From NCBI GenBank assembly GCA_038496675.1, contig CM076660.1, positions 15,508,730 through 15,572,729 of the forward strand: a DNA stretch of 64,000 nt, written 5' to 3'. Below the pieces are notes generated by a model that worked only from the letters and a program-made list of their open reading frames with translations, made no database searches and was not told where the DNA came from. Of this stretch, positions 13,501-25,502 are shown one piece after another. A program made the translations under genes and the position numbers. Position 1 is the stretch's first letter; each line of letters begins with the position of its first letter. The stretch comes from Rachycentron canadum. Taxonomy: Eukaryota > Chordata > Actinopteri > Carangiformes > Rachycentridae.

Positions 13501-16500
13501 AACCTCCGCAGTCGGGATGTGCGCATTCTCATACAAGGTGAGTGGAGTATACACACCAGAACACAGCTGACTCCTATTGCCCTCTCTTCCCTTAGGAAGC
13601 ACTGTGCGTGCATGCACGTCATAGAGGGTATCACTGCCTGTGACATTGTCCTTCAAGCTGAAATGTGACACTGTATCACTCTCATCCATTCTGTACATGC
13701 GGAGAGTCTATAAAGCAGTCACCCATGGTAAAGTGTGTTGGCACTCATAATATTACATTTAGTCTTAATTGTATGCTGATTAGCCTTGATTAACATTAGG
13801 TCTCCAGATGTTCAAAAGGGAAGTTCCTGGGCCAAACAGCTGCAAATATTTAAGGCCTCTTCAGGCCAGTGCACTGCCTCTTCTCTGTCTTCTTGGCTTG
13901 GCATCTAAGTGTGTGATATTGTGTATGATGAGCATGCTCTTCTAGTTTCATAAAATCTATCTTGTCTGTGGAGGCTCTCTTCCTGAATGATGTTCTGATT
14001 ATGATGTGATTTTCTTTTATATCTCTCTCGCTTCCTTTCTGTGTTTCTTTTATTTCTGCATGTGTCATGCGGTAAGAGGCAAAACCCTGCAGCCTGACTG
14101 TGAGATGATGTCCCAGATTCATAAAACATTAACTAGTTCTTCTCAACTTCTATTTATTATTTATCGTCCACATTTCATTTTTCCTTTGAGAGGACCTGTA
14201 CAGGCATGCATAAGCTTACACGTGTTGGTGTACCCGTGGTTGTGTGTGTTACTGTGGGTGTTCTCACATATGTCAGTTCACTGCCTCTGCATGGAGCTGG
14301 GCGATTGATATACTTAGAGACTACAAACCTTTGAGTTCATGTTTCTCATCTCTCAGATGTGAATCTTTTCCTCACATCTGGCCTGGCACTGAGGTTATAG
14401 TGGCAGAGCATTTAGCAGCATTATTAAAGCTTTTAGATTTAGATTCTTTCCATTACTTTAGTTCCTGCGGATTGTGGCTTTTTCTCTTTTGTGGGCATCA
14501 CCCCTAATCCAGTTTATTTTAAGGTTGGTGTTCTAACAGAGGCATAGCGATATGGTGGCAATGCATCATTATACTTGCAAAATAGGATCTTAAATCCATC
14601 TGTTGTGCACTATGTTTGTAACAGAGACATAGTCAGTAGGTTTAGGGATATCCTTGATACCATTGGCTGTTTCTTCACGTTCCCTCATTAATTAACTCTC
14701 AAGTCACACATTTTCTCTGCACATGTAAAAATAACACTAAGACTTAACAGTTTATAACTGTCATTATATTCATTAGTACTTTTTGAGGGTGTTGAATGTT
14801 CAGCCTAAAAAATTTCAAAAATTATAATGTAGTTCAATTAACACTTCTTTGTGTCAGTGTTAACTAATAAATAAAACTAACGTGACACTTTTCAAAGGTA
14901 ATTTAGGGATACATTCAAGAGTTTTGAATCTTACTTTCCCATGGTTTTTGTGTGTAAGTGATTGATAGTTACACAAATCTTTGGTCTATATAACTGAGTG
15001 ATGCACATTCTCTAAAAGTGTTTGTTTTTGTCACTGACAGGTTCAGATTGTTATTGTAAATATTAATATTATAGACTGGATTCTGACCTTTTATGTTAGA
15101 GACTAAAATCCTTTTTGTATAAATGGAAACAGCTGTTAAATTGGTCTGCTGAAAAACCACCACCAACCATCCCCAACCGTCTGGCACGCAACTATGTTTC
15201 AGCAGCAGAGAAAACGTACTTATCGTTCCTCTAAAGTATTTGACTGTGCACATGATTGGATATTAACATGCGTAACCAGAAGTGATTTTCATTTACAGTA
15301 TTTAAAAACAGATTTCTGTTGTGCCCTTGTCGTTAGCTTTCTGTTTCAGATGCTCCCAAATCTAGTCACTCTTCACAAGTTCTTTTAATCTTTTCATTTT
15401 GTGCACAACAAAACTCTGTTCGGTCTTTGATTTCCTTAGTGCTTTGGTTTGCTTTGGGTTTCTTTTGGTTTGCTCTTACTTTGCATCAAAATCTCCAGAG
15501 AATACTTTGTTTTTAAGTGTATTCATATCAAATAAAGAAAACGGACAGAAAGATGGTGCCTTAAATACCCAAACCTGTTTCATTAGCAAGAAAAACAATT
15601 GGTGATGCAGAACAGTTTGTAAAGACTTCTTTCATGTTAATTGTTAATTTGTTGAACTGTGGACAATGTGGACCATTTTGACCACAGTAAAACAATACAT
15701 ATGCATATTTATTTCAGATTTAAAGGATAGAGACTGGTGACTATCATTTTAGGATGAGAGAGAGGAGAATATGAGAAACTGCTATGTTGTAGTGATACTT
15801 TGAAAAACCTTCAAAGTATATATATATCTATATAAAATATATCCTATATAAAAATTTATTATATATATATTATTTATTTTAAACAAATTCCAGATTTCTA
15901 CATTTTATTGACCAATCATTAGTTGTGTCCCAATTCAAGGGCTGCATCCTTCAGAGGAGGCAGTTGGCGAAGGTGTGTTCTTTTGTAGCGTCACAGACCA
16001 TGAAGGCCAAACTGAACGTGGTCTGGCCAATGTAGGGTGTCACCAGTTGTGCCCACACATTTTATAGCAAAGTGCTGCTCCTGTTGCCTACCAACCTTGA
16101 AAACATGAACCATTTTTTTGCTAAAACTTTAAAACCATTAGCTGCTCAACTGACCTGAAACCTTAGGACTTAGAATTAAAAGTGTAATGCTCAGGCTCTA
16201 TGTTGGTAATGTTTGTTTTCATTACCAGCACATAGTTAATCTTGGGATAAGTTGGGTCACAAAGGATCCACCAGTTTCCCAGGAAAAGAAGTTCGCATTT
16301 CTCTGCCACATCTGAAGGAGCCTTTGAAATGGGACAGCCTAGTCATGCCACTGTGGTACAGTTGGTCCTCAAAAGCAGTCTCTGAAAGATCACCACCCCT
16401 CCCCCAATTTCGGACAAAGCTGTTGTGTAATGATCTAAGACTGCACCTTCTAGTTCTGAAGAACCACTGTGAGGATGTACTACATAGAATAGTATGTGTG

Positions 16501-17303
16501 GTACTTTACTTAATGTTTTCGTCAAGCTACCCCTTCTTAGTAAAATGCTGATGTAGTTGGCATTGACATTATCTGCTTCTCTGTCTGTTCATCTCTCCCT
16601 TCCACCCTCTACTCCCCTCTCACCCTCCTTCCCTTCATTAGATCCTCCCATCATGCCTTCCACCATTACTGCTCCTGTCCTAACTGGGTCTGCCCCCTCC
16701 ACCTTAGTGGATGATAAGAGCCATGTCCTCCTCAGCTCCCCCACACTTGAGGCCCTACCTGAGAGTAATCTTGGTTCCATAGTTGGTGGGGCTGTGGGGG
16801 GGGCATTGTTCCTTCTGCTGCTGCTGTCTCTAGTTGGTGTGTGTTACCTACGGAAACAGCAGACCTTCCATGGGAACTACTACACCAAGCAGTACCTGGG
16901 CCCCAATGACCTCCAGAAAGCCCCTGCACAGCATGAGCTCCACCCCACCAAAGCTGGCAGCAGCTCCTATCATCGGGACCACGACCGAGAAGAGTGGGGC
17001 GACCGCCAGCTCAAACACGAGCGTGACCGTCGTCACCATAGCAACTATAATGGAGAAGAGTATCCCTCTAATGGCTACACTAGGGCAATGAGGGAGAGCA
17101 GTCACCACAGCCATCAGCAGAATCACCATCGTGAACACACACAGTATTCTAGTCCACGACAGGCCAGATACCCTCGTTCACCGAAACCACAGGGAAATGG
17201 CTCCCCCTACCTGTCAGATGACTGCTACGATAGTGGGCCCGAGGGCGACTATGTCTCTCACACAGATGGCTCGGTCATCTCACGTAGGGAGTGGTACGTT
17301 TGA
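3559..17303 (+). CDS. nectin3: Nectin-3-like adhesion protein, alpha isoform (552 aa, 6 exons)
   Basis: Exons: 3559-3637, 10137-10484, 11167-11466, 13094-13211, 13386-13537, 16642-17303. All joins are GT-AG and in phase. The product is a single-pass immunoglobulin-superfamily protein of adherens junctions. Exon 1 codes a signal peptide (start MLPSSHRSY, hydrophobic core VVLIHLLCGIT). Residues about 30-143 form a V-type Ig domain with cysteines in LECRV and YTCKV and the nectin motif TFPLGN. Residues about 144-243 and 244-332 form two constant-type Ig domains (ATCIA/LTCVV and MTCKA/YRCEV). A Ser/Thr/Pro-rich stalk is followed by a membrane helix near 377-402 and a His-rich tail ending EWYV, the afadin PDZ ligand. 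SLIDGGNETV in domain 2 and DGSVISRREWYV at the end match nectin-3 rather than nectin-1, -2 or -4 as I recall them. Length is close to human nectin-3 (549). Confidence 0.9.
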
Positions 17304-20300
17304 CAAGTTACCTGGTTCTGCAGGAGCAGAAAAATAACAGTTAACCGAGGGTTTCATTTATTAAACTAGGAAGAAATACATTATTTCTGTTCTGTACGCA
17401 CATGCACACTTCTACTAATCTCACTTCTGTAATTCTCTTGTTTTTTTTCAAGCGTCCTGGTTGACACTTGATTTTTCTTTTCTTCATGGGGACAGACTGT
17501 GGACTGCACAGCCACTTTGACAGTCAATATCTACATGCCTGCAGAATTGGGCATGTCACTAGTTTGTTTGTGTAGACACTAACAAAATATCATGATGTAT
17601 GTGCTGTCTCTGCCTTACTACATGGACTGCCAATTTATTTATCATTACTAATGTCTGAGTTGAGTGGAAGCCCTGGGGGCTTTGACATCACATATGGTTT
17701 TTTTTTTTTAGAAGAAAGTTTTTTTTTTTTTGTTTATTTCTGAAAAGTCAGCCTACTTAGGCTATGTGACACTTGCTTATGTGTTAATATTGATGACACT
17801 GATTAGTTTAAAAGATATGATGAGAGTAGTACAGGAGCTGGGTTGGAATAAAATCCATGAAAGTCTGATGGTCACAGGTCCTTTTCCAAAAACTCACTAG
17901 GACACAGCAGAGGTGTTGACTAGGTTTAATCTCCCTGAGAAATCAAGATTTCCTCCATGACTATTGACCTCTCCACACATGGTCACACAAAGTGTTGCAC
18001 TGCCTTCTGCAAAACTTAATAATGGGCAACCAGGTCATGAGACCATTTGTGCTCTACTAAAAAGTCTGTCCTTAATGTAAATTGCCATAATGGGAGACTT
18101 TTGAGCTTGAGGACTTGACCTTTAAAAGTCCATTAAAACTGATGCTCTTGGGTGGGAAACCCAGCATTTTTACCACGTCCTCAGCTCGTGTTTTGTCCTC
18201 AGGAGGGAGGAATGGAGAGACAGTAAGCAGGGAAGCCTACATGCATGAGGCACAATCCACTTTGACAACAAACTGGGTTTGCCATACAGCCAATCTTAGA
18301 TATGCAAATTTGCCACAATGTTCTGACATCCAGTGCAAGTTAAAGGATATTAGAATATTTACTAAACCTTTTTAAAGTTTATGTGAATTATTGATATTTT
18401 TTTTTTTGGTTTTTAGTATTTGGGAAGAATTTCACGTTAGTTGTCCTTTTCAGTTGGCCACAAACACATTGTCCTGTTGTCTGTCAGATAATGGCAATGG
18501 ATGTGTTTGAGAATTTGCACACTAGCATAAAACCAGGGCTTTTGGAAATTCAAGAGTGCTATGAGCAGGGGCATTGTTTAAAGCAGGCTACAGTATGGCA
18601 GCCATCACGCACTGGCCTCCTAGTCACAAAGTACTTTGTCACACAAAGAATTCATTCAAGAGTGCAGTCAGTACACTCCATGGTCTAATTTCACTACTCC
18701 ACAGAGTAGATCTGTACAAACTACAGTTACAATCTGAGGCATTAATAGGCTTATTGTGTCTTATCCATGTGTGCCACTGCACTCTCTAATCATGCTAACC
18801 AGTTATTTTTAACTGAAGCATTTGTGGTTATCAGCTGTACCATCTCAGTAAAAGATTTATTATGTAGGTAAATCAGGTCTTTTGTGATGGATGTGCTGTC
18901 ACCGTCACCTGTGCTCATCAAAACTTCCACTCAGCTTTTTATCCACAGCCCAGTGTTGACTCGCCAAAAAGGACTGACAATATTTTGTTGCACTGATCAT
19001 TAATTCTGTAACTCTAAGTTATCCTTTTTAGCTATAAAATCACACATACTTTGTTTCTTAAGAAAAGGTTTTCCAGGCTGTGTTACCAATGAAATCTGTA
19101 TTCATTTGTAACCAGCCGCATGTTATCTTCAATCAAGATGCTCAATTCTTGCAGGTGATTGAATGGAGGCGAGGGTGTTTGCATGTCAGTGTCACTGGGC
19201 TATGGATCACCATTAGTTCAGGAGTCAAACTTAGATAAAGCTATTATGGATTTAAAGTTGAGTTTCAGTTTTTGTATGTGAGTTCAGGTAAACACAGATA
19301 AAAGCTATTATTTCACCACATGAACCTGCTCCCCAGACTGCATGGAGGAGATCAAATCATTTCTTTCATGTACACCAGTGTTTGTGAATACATGCCAAAT
19401 TTAGTAGTATGGTCACTTTTACAATATTTGCTGCCAGATGCCAAATATTTGTTGAACTTGTATGTATAAATATGATGACAGTGTCTCACAAGTATTACTG
19501 ACTAGCTAGCAACTGATTATTAGCTTATATAAATGACTAACGTATCACTGTTGTATACAGGGTCTTGTAGCCTGATATAGAAATGAAAAGATGCTTTGAG
19601 GCCACTTTAATATTACAGTAAGAGTCGTCAAAATGGGAATTACTTATATTGTTATGAATCCGCACTAATTATTTGTCAGGGTATGGATTTTGTGGCGTGA
19701 TTAGGCTGCGATTCTCATGGTGAGATTTAATAATGTGCCACTGTATCTTGGAAGCAGAGAATGTGACCCCTGTACTGCAATTCATGTTGTTTCAAGTGTT
19801 GTTTCAGATGCTGTGCAGTGCAATGGGACTAATTTATCTCCATGGAGTCCAAACTTCCCAGTTCAATAACTACCTTAAGTTTCAGTTCACTCCAGTTACA
19901 TTTACATAATTCCTCATGTACTTCTGCTATACAGAAAGCTCTGTTTCAGTGTTTCTAAGTTTTGAGATTTCTATCAGCGATATCTCTCAACAAAAACATA
20001 ACATGTCAGAAGTATTCATATGGACTATTTCTTTGGTAGAAAAAAATGTTTGCAGTCCACAGTAAGCAGGACAATATTTTTTCTAAGGAGATGTTGCTGG
20101 CAAATTTTTTTCTGTAATTTTCCAAGGCTCTGAACACCACAAAGACAATTCCTTCCTCTTTTGCTGTATTGTGTTGGAGTTTGAAACCTCAGACAGATGC
20201 CTCTAAACCTGGGTTAATAAATCCAAGACTGTCTGTATTATTAGATAGTGCTACATGCAAATGAGAAAATGTGTTTCTATGTAATTTGGGTGAACTGACC

Positions 20301-22650
20301 ATTTTAATGAGAATGTTCAGAATGAAGTGTACAGTTTTGCAATTTATGAACCACAGAACCTCATTTAGAAAAATTGTGTTGTGGGGGTGGGTGTGCTGCC
20401 GACACCTATTCTTTCTGTATTTCTGGTGACTTTCACACTAATGCAGATAATAACAGGAAGCACAGCTGCCTAACCCCTTCTCCTGTTTGCCTCTACGCAC
20501 TAAGACGGAAATTCCACCAATCAATATAAAATTTTTGCTTGACTCGTCAGTCTGCAGCCCTGCACCTGGATTATTGAAGTTCTTTTGTACTGTGACATTT
20601 TGTATAGTGATCAGTCATCAGTATCTTTACGTTAAGTTGAGAAATACAACTAGTGCCTTAGATACCTAGAAGAAGAAATTTAAGTGTTTTTCTTATTATT
20701 GTTTACTTATGGCTGTGACAACCTGATTTGTTGCTCTATGAGAATTATTTATCACCTTTTTATTTTGCTTTTCACTGCATACTGTATGTTGGAGGACTCC
20801 ATAGTGCCATATTCACTTCTCTGCCCTTGTCACTATGACAGTTAATGACACAGTATATTTGCAAACCAAGAGGCATTAAAACACAAAATGAATTTTGATG
20901 TTGAATTAGTTCATTTGCTAGGGGTTTATGTTTTTGTAGAATCACTGTTGTTCAACTGAAGAATTTACTTCAGTCTCACATTATCAATTAAATGCACCTT
21001 GTGGTCATGCTTGTTTTTGTATATACAGAAGAAAATGTAAGTTTCATGAAGGTAAAAAAAAATATTTATGTGATGACAACAGTGGAGCATTATTTTGTCA
21101 ATCTTTTTGAGATACTTTAGTTCAATAAAGCACCTTAGCACCTGTGAGTTATTTTCTCTGGAGGTTTTTGAGCTTGCCATTACTCTCAGACTGCTCAGTC
21201 TCAGCCTCTTTGTGCTTCTATAAATGACATCATCTCCAGCTCCCTAACGCATATTGCTGCATAACCGTCCGCCACCCTCCACCTCCCTCCCCCCAATCTA
21301 GTACGCACATGTGGGATGCCAAACATGACGTAATTCAAAATAATTTTTCCTCACTTCACTTCCTCTTCATTACTCTTTATTATCCAAGAATGCCTAAGGG
21401 GGAATTTATTACTTTGCCATTTCATTAAATACAATACTGGAATACTGAGGTGTTCCTCTCCAGTGGTATTTTTAGAGTCTGGGGAGATCCAGCACCTCCT
21501 GCTCTCTTTGTGCCCTTCTCACCGGTCCTAGTTTGCTTTGTTTCAGGACAGAAAGGCCCTCGCTCTCCCCTACAGCTCCTCTCCTTTGTGAATTCAACCC
21601 CCCCTGCATCTTTCTCCCACTGTCTACCAACTGGTAAAATTAAATGCTGAGTGTTTATGTCTGGCCCAAAGTCCCCACTCTCCAGCCCATTGACTGTCCC
21701 CATGGCAACAAGCTCATCTGGAGCTGCTGATGGAGACTGTCTTCTTATAAGCTCTACCTGGCCACGGAAAGAGGGAGGGAGAGGAATGCTAGGGGCTGTG
21801 TGGAGCAAAGAGGTTAACTGCTGATGTGAAAGGCAAGCCAGAAAGAGAGAATTAGCCACTGGAATTGAAAATGGCCCATTATGTCCCGCTGCACTGCGGA
21901 GAGCTCCTCTGGCTATAAGGACGTATCGCGCCGATGTGACCTTGACACTCTTAAGCATGGACCCCAGGTCCTCATGACAGACACACTTCCCTCTGAACGT
22001 CTTCATTTGAGCTGACATCTTACCAATGTCAAAGCAGATGTTGTCATTCTGACCTTGAAACGGGGCATGCTCAGTCTGAAAATATGGTGGAGCAGCTCAG
22101 TAGGAGTAATGATGTCAGCCTGCAATGCTTGCATTTGTTCGAGACACTTGTGAAGAAGATCAGTGGATTTGTTTTTTGCCTGCAACACAACAGTTTCCAA
22201 GGATACTTTTCACAACACACAAAGGAGTGAGCGAACATCTGAGGCAGTGTAGAGGGATGCAGCACTTACAAGAAAGACTTTGATTAACTCCCCAGTAGAA
22301 GATCAAATTTTTACCATTGAGCTGAAAATATTGAAATGACACACCACCTACAGCTCTAGTCTCCCATCCCCCCTAAACAAACACAGAAGTAGCATCTGCT
22401 CTCTGTAGGGTCTCTGGTCTGGGCAACAGTATGACCCTTGACCTATTGCAGTTTTAGGATGTGTGTGTGTGGGGAATGGGGGGGGGGCATGGGCTGAGGG
22501 TTAACCATCAGTTGTTCCCTCACTTCACTTCAGGCGACTGAGGTACGCTGCTGTGTTTAATTCATGATGAGCACGTCTGCTACGTTGACCTCGATGAGCA
22601 TCAGTATGCACTTCTCCTGGCTTCACAGCAGGGATGTGTGTCTGTCTGTC

Positions 22651-22704
<54 letters not shown>

Positions 22705-25434
22705 ATAAAGTGCTGAAGTAGAAGAGACAGAAAGGCAGTTGCACTGGAGCCAGATCCCAGTGTGTGGGGACAGTTGATCCACCACTAAAACCACTAATCC
22801 AAGCCCCTCCAGAATGGATGGTATTTGAACCAATAAAATGTTCAGATGGGAGAAAAATGTCAAAACAGAACATTCATTATGCATATAATTGTCCCAAATA
22901 ATTGTATTTTTAGCTAAATGACTGCTAAAAATCATGAAAGATTGATAATGTATTTACCCAAACTGCACATCTCAGTTTTGTCCATTAACAAGCCTCTCAT
23001 ATAATGTTGTATATGTAGCTGTACTGCTGTATGAGGACACGTATAAACTTCTGTAGGTGCCCCTGTATATAAGAGCTTTTTGTTACACTGTTACACTTGT
23101 CACATTATGAATGTCTAAGAAAATGACTGTCATTGGGCATTAAAACAGGCAGCTCGGTGCAGTGCATTTTACAAGGCATTTTGAGCAACTCAAGGGACTC
23201 TTGTCATAGTTCAGCAGCCATCAAAGGTAATCGAATGGTTGTTAACTGTTAGAGGACAGGATGGAGGGAGAAGAGGGGGAGGGGAAAAGAAGAGGAAGAA
23301 GTGCCTTTCAGGGGCAAGCTCAGAAATCCCAGTTTGTTCAATCTGTATCATAATTGAACTGTTATTTAGGATTCTCATCTCAGCACATTATTGATTTTTC
23401 TCCCCACCTCAACAGCTAAATCAACTGGAATTGACCATTATACACTTTTTTGCCACATCACCTTTTGTCCTCTGGTTCCTTCAGTGCCACACAATCACAG
23501 TTTTACACATTACTGCTGATTGGCCAAAGCTTGCTGTTCTGTGACTTTAAAGCATCTTAATCATGATTAATCCTAATCCCCTCAGTGGACAACATGGAGC
23601 ATATGCAAGCATATGGTCTAACAAAGCTAATTCAACAGACATAACAGCTGCATCGACAACACCACACGCAAAAAACACAAAGAAAGGACAAAATGGAGAT
23701 GGATGAAGGGATGGATAGGAAGTGAAGATGTGCGAATAAAACAAAGTATTTTCAATATGCAGGACCTCCAGCTGAATTTATCCACCCTGTCACTGTCATT
23801 TAATATGGCTACAGTTAACTAAACATACATATTATATAACATAGGCTTGGACAAAACAAAAAACTTTGTGTTTTAAACTTTTATTTAAAAAGTTGGAAAA
23901 TACTAGAAATCAATTTCTTTCCTGTTTCCCTTACAAGACTGTAAGCAGCCTTGCTCTGAACATCCAGCTACCTGACTAATAAGCTATATCTTGTTCACTG
24001 AAGTGTTAAAGTACAGGCTGTGGTTTTATGATGACTGTGTCCAACCATTACTTAAGCTCATTCATGTTTAACAGGTTGCATCTTCTCCACAAGGTTGAAC
24101 TGTTTGTTCAGTGTCCAGCGGCTGTCATACATGTTATCCCGTCACACAAGGGAAGAATATAATCGTCATAGTTAAGATCTGCAAAGATGTATAAATGAAC
24201 AAAGTATTAAACAATGTGTTTTGTATACCCACTGATATATTGTGTGTGTATCATTTTACAACTTAACATCAATGTGTCACTCTGAGCTCTGTTTGTAAAT
24301 GTAATATATTTCTAATAATATATGATATAAGATTGCTGACATTGATGCTGCCGATTTTTTATACATCACTGGCATATTAAATGTCCAGACACTTGTTTAC
24401 CATACATGTTTGCCAATCAGATCAGTTCTGAGAAACAACTTTTTTCTTTTATTTTCCTATGGATGTTTAAAACCTGGTCCTTGAGGACAGCAGACACATG
24501 AGACAATAGACATTACACTGCATGGCTAGAAAGACTTTGACTCAGTTTACAAAACGTGCTCCAGGAGCAAAACTCTTATGTGTTATCATTTTAAAATGTA
24601 AGACATCACAATTTCACAAATGCACACACCATAAAAAAAATTCTTAAGCTGTAGCATTTATTGTCTGTTAATAATACAAGTGTCAAAACATGCAGATGCT
24701 TTTGCCTCTTTGCCAGTAGATGGTGACGTGACAGTAACTGCTGTTGCTGTTACTCCCCTTGCCTCTTGGGGGCAACAGTGGGTGTGAAACCATGTGCTTT
24801 TAAAGCAAATACTTCTTTTTTTTTTTTTTTTAATGTGATTGAATTCATCTTCTATATGGCAGGTCTCAGAGTGTGATGATTGTGTCCCTTCTTCTCTCCT
24901 GTTGATGTTATTGTGTTTGTGGTGCTTAAAGTCTCCCTCTACTCTGTCTCAGACCAGTCTCAGGCAGAGAGGTCAAACTCCATCGCCGTGGCCGGAGCTG
25001 TGATGGGCGCGATCCTCGCTCTCTTCCTCATCATAGTCTTCATCATTGTAATCCTGACTGCTCGAAAGACCCCGCCACCAGCCTTCACTGATAAAGTGTA
25101 AGTCTGACAAATAATTCATGCTGCAGAACTTGCTCATCTGGTTAATTAATGACACGATACCTCAAGAGGTTGACTGAAGCCCATCAGTGGGTTCAGGGAG
25201 TTGCTCCTTCCTCCTGTGGAGACAGCTGCAGCGGTGAGCACCCTGGAGCAGGGAGGCTGCGGGACAAGGTTGAGGGGTGGCAGATTATTGGTGTCTTGGC
25301 AGGGAGCCTTTGTCCTATTTTGTTCTGTCTGTTCCTATAGTGCAGCAGCACTCATGTTAATGTTACAGCAAAGAAGAATATCTTTGAGGTTAAATTATTT
25401 ACAGAAGAAGCTGGGTCACACTCTGCCAGAGTCC

Positions 25435-25502
<68 letters not shown>

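Larger units (their letters stand above)
17304..24952 (+). other. Alpha 3'UTR and long intron leading to the distal nectin exons
   Basis: This stretch is the 3' untranslated region of the alpha transcript and, for the other isoform, part of an 11.4-kb intron. Candidate polyadenylation signals AATAAA lie at 17847-17852 and 21124-21129. T runs near 17699-17733 and 18400, a TCTG/TG repeat at 22641-22702 and an unusually long antisense reading frame at 21425-22018 are the only notable content. Confidence 0.5.

Noticed and set aside
25435..25501. Possible CRISPR-like or coding repeat
   Set aside because: Plain GT dinucleotide repeat without spacers; poly-Val/Cys translations are artefacts.
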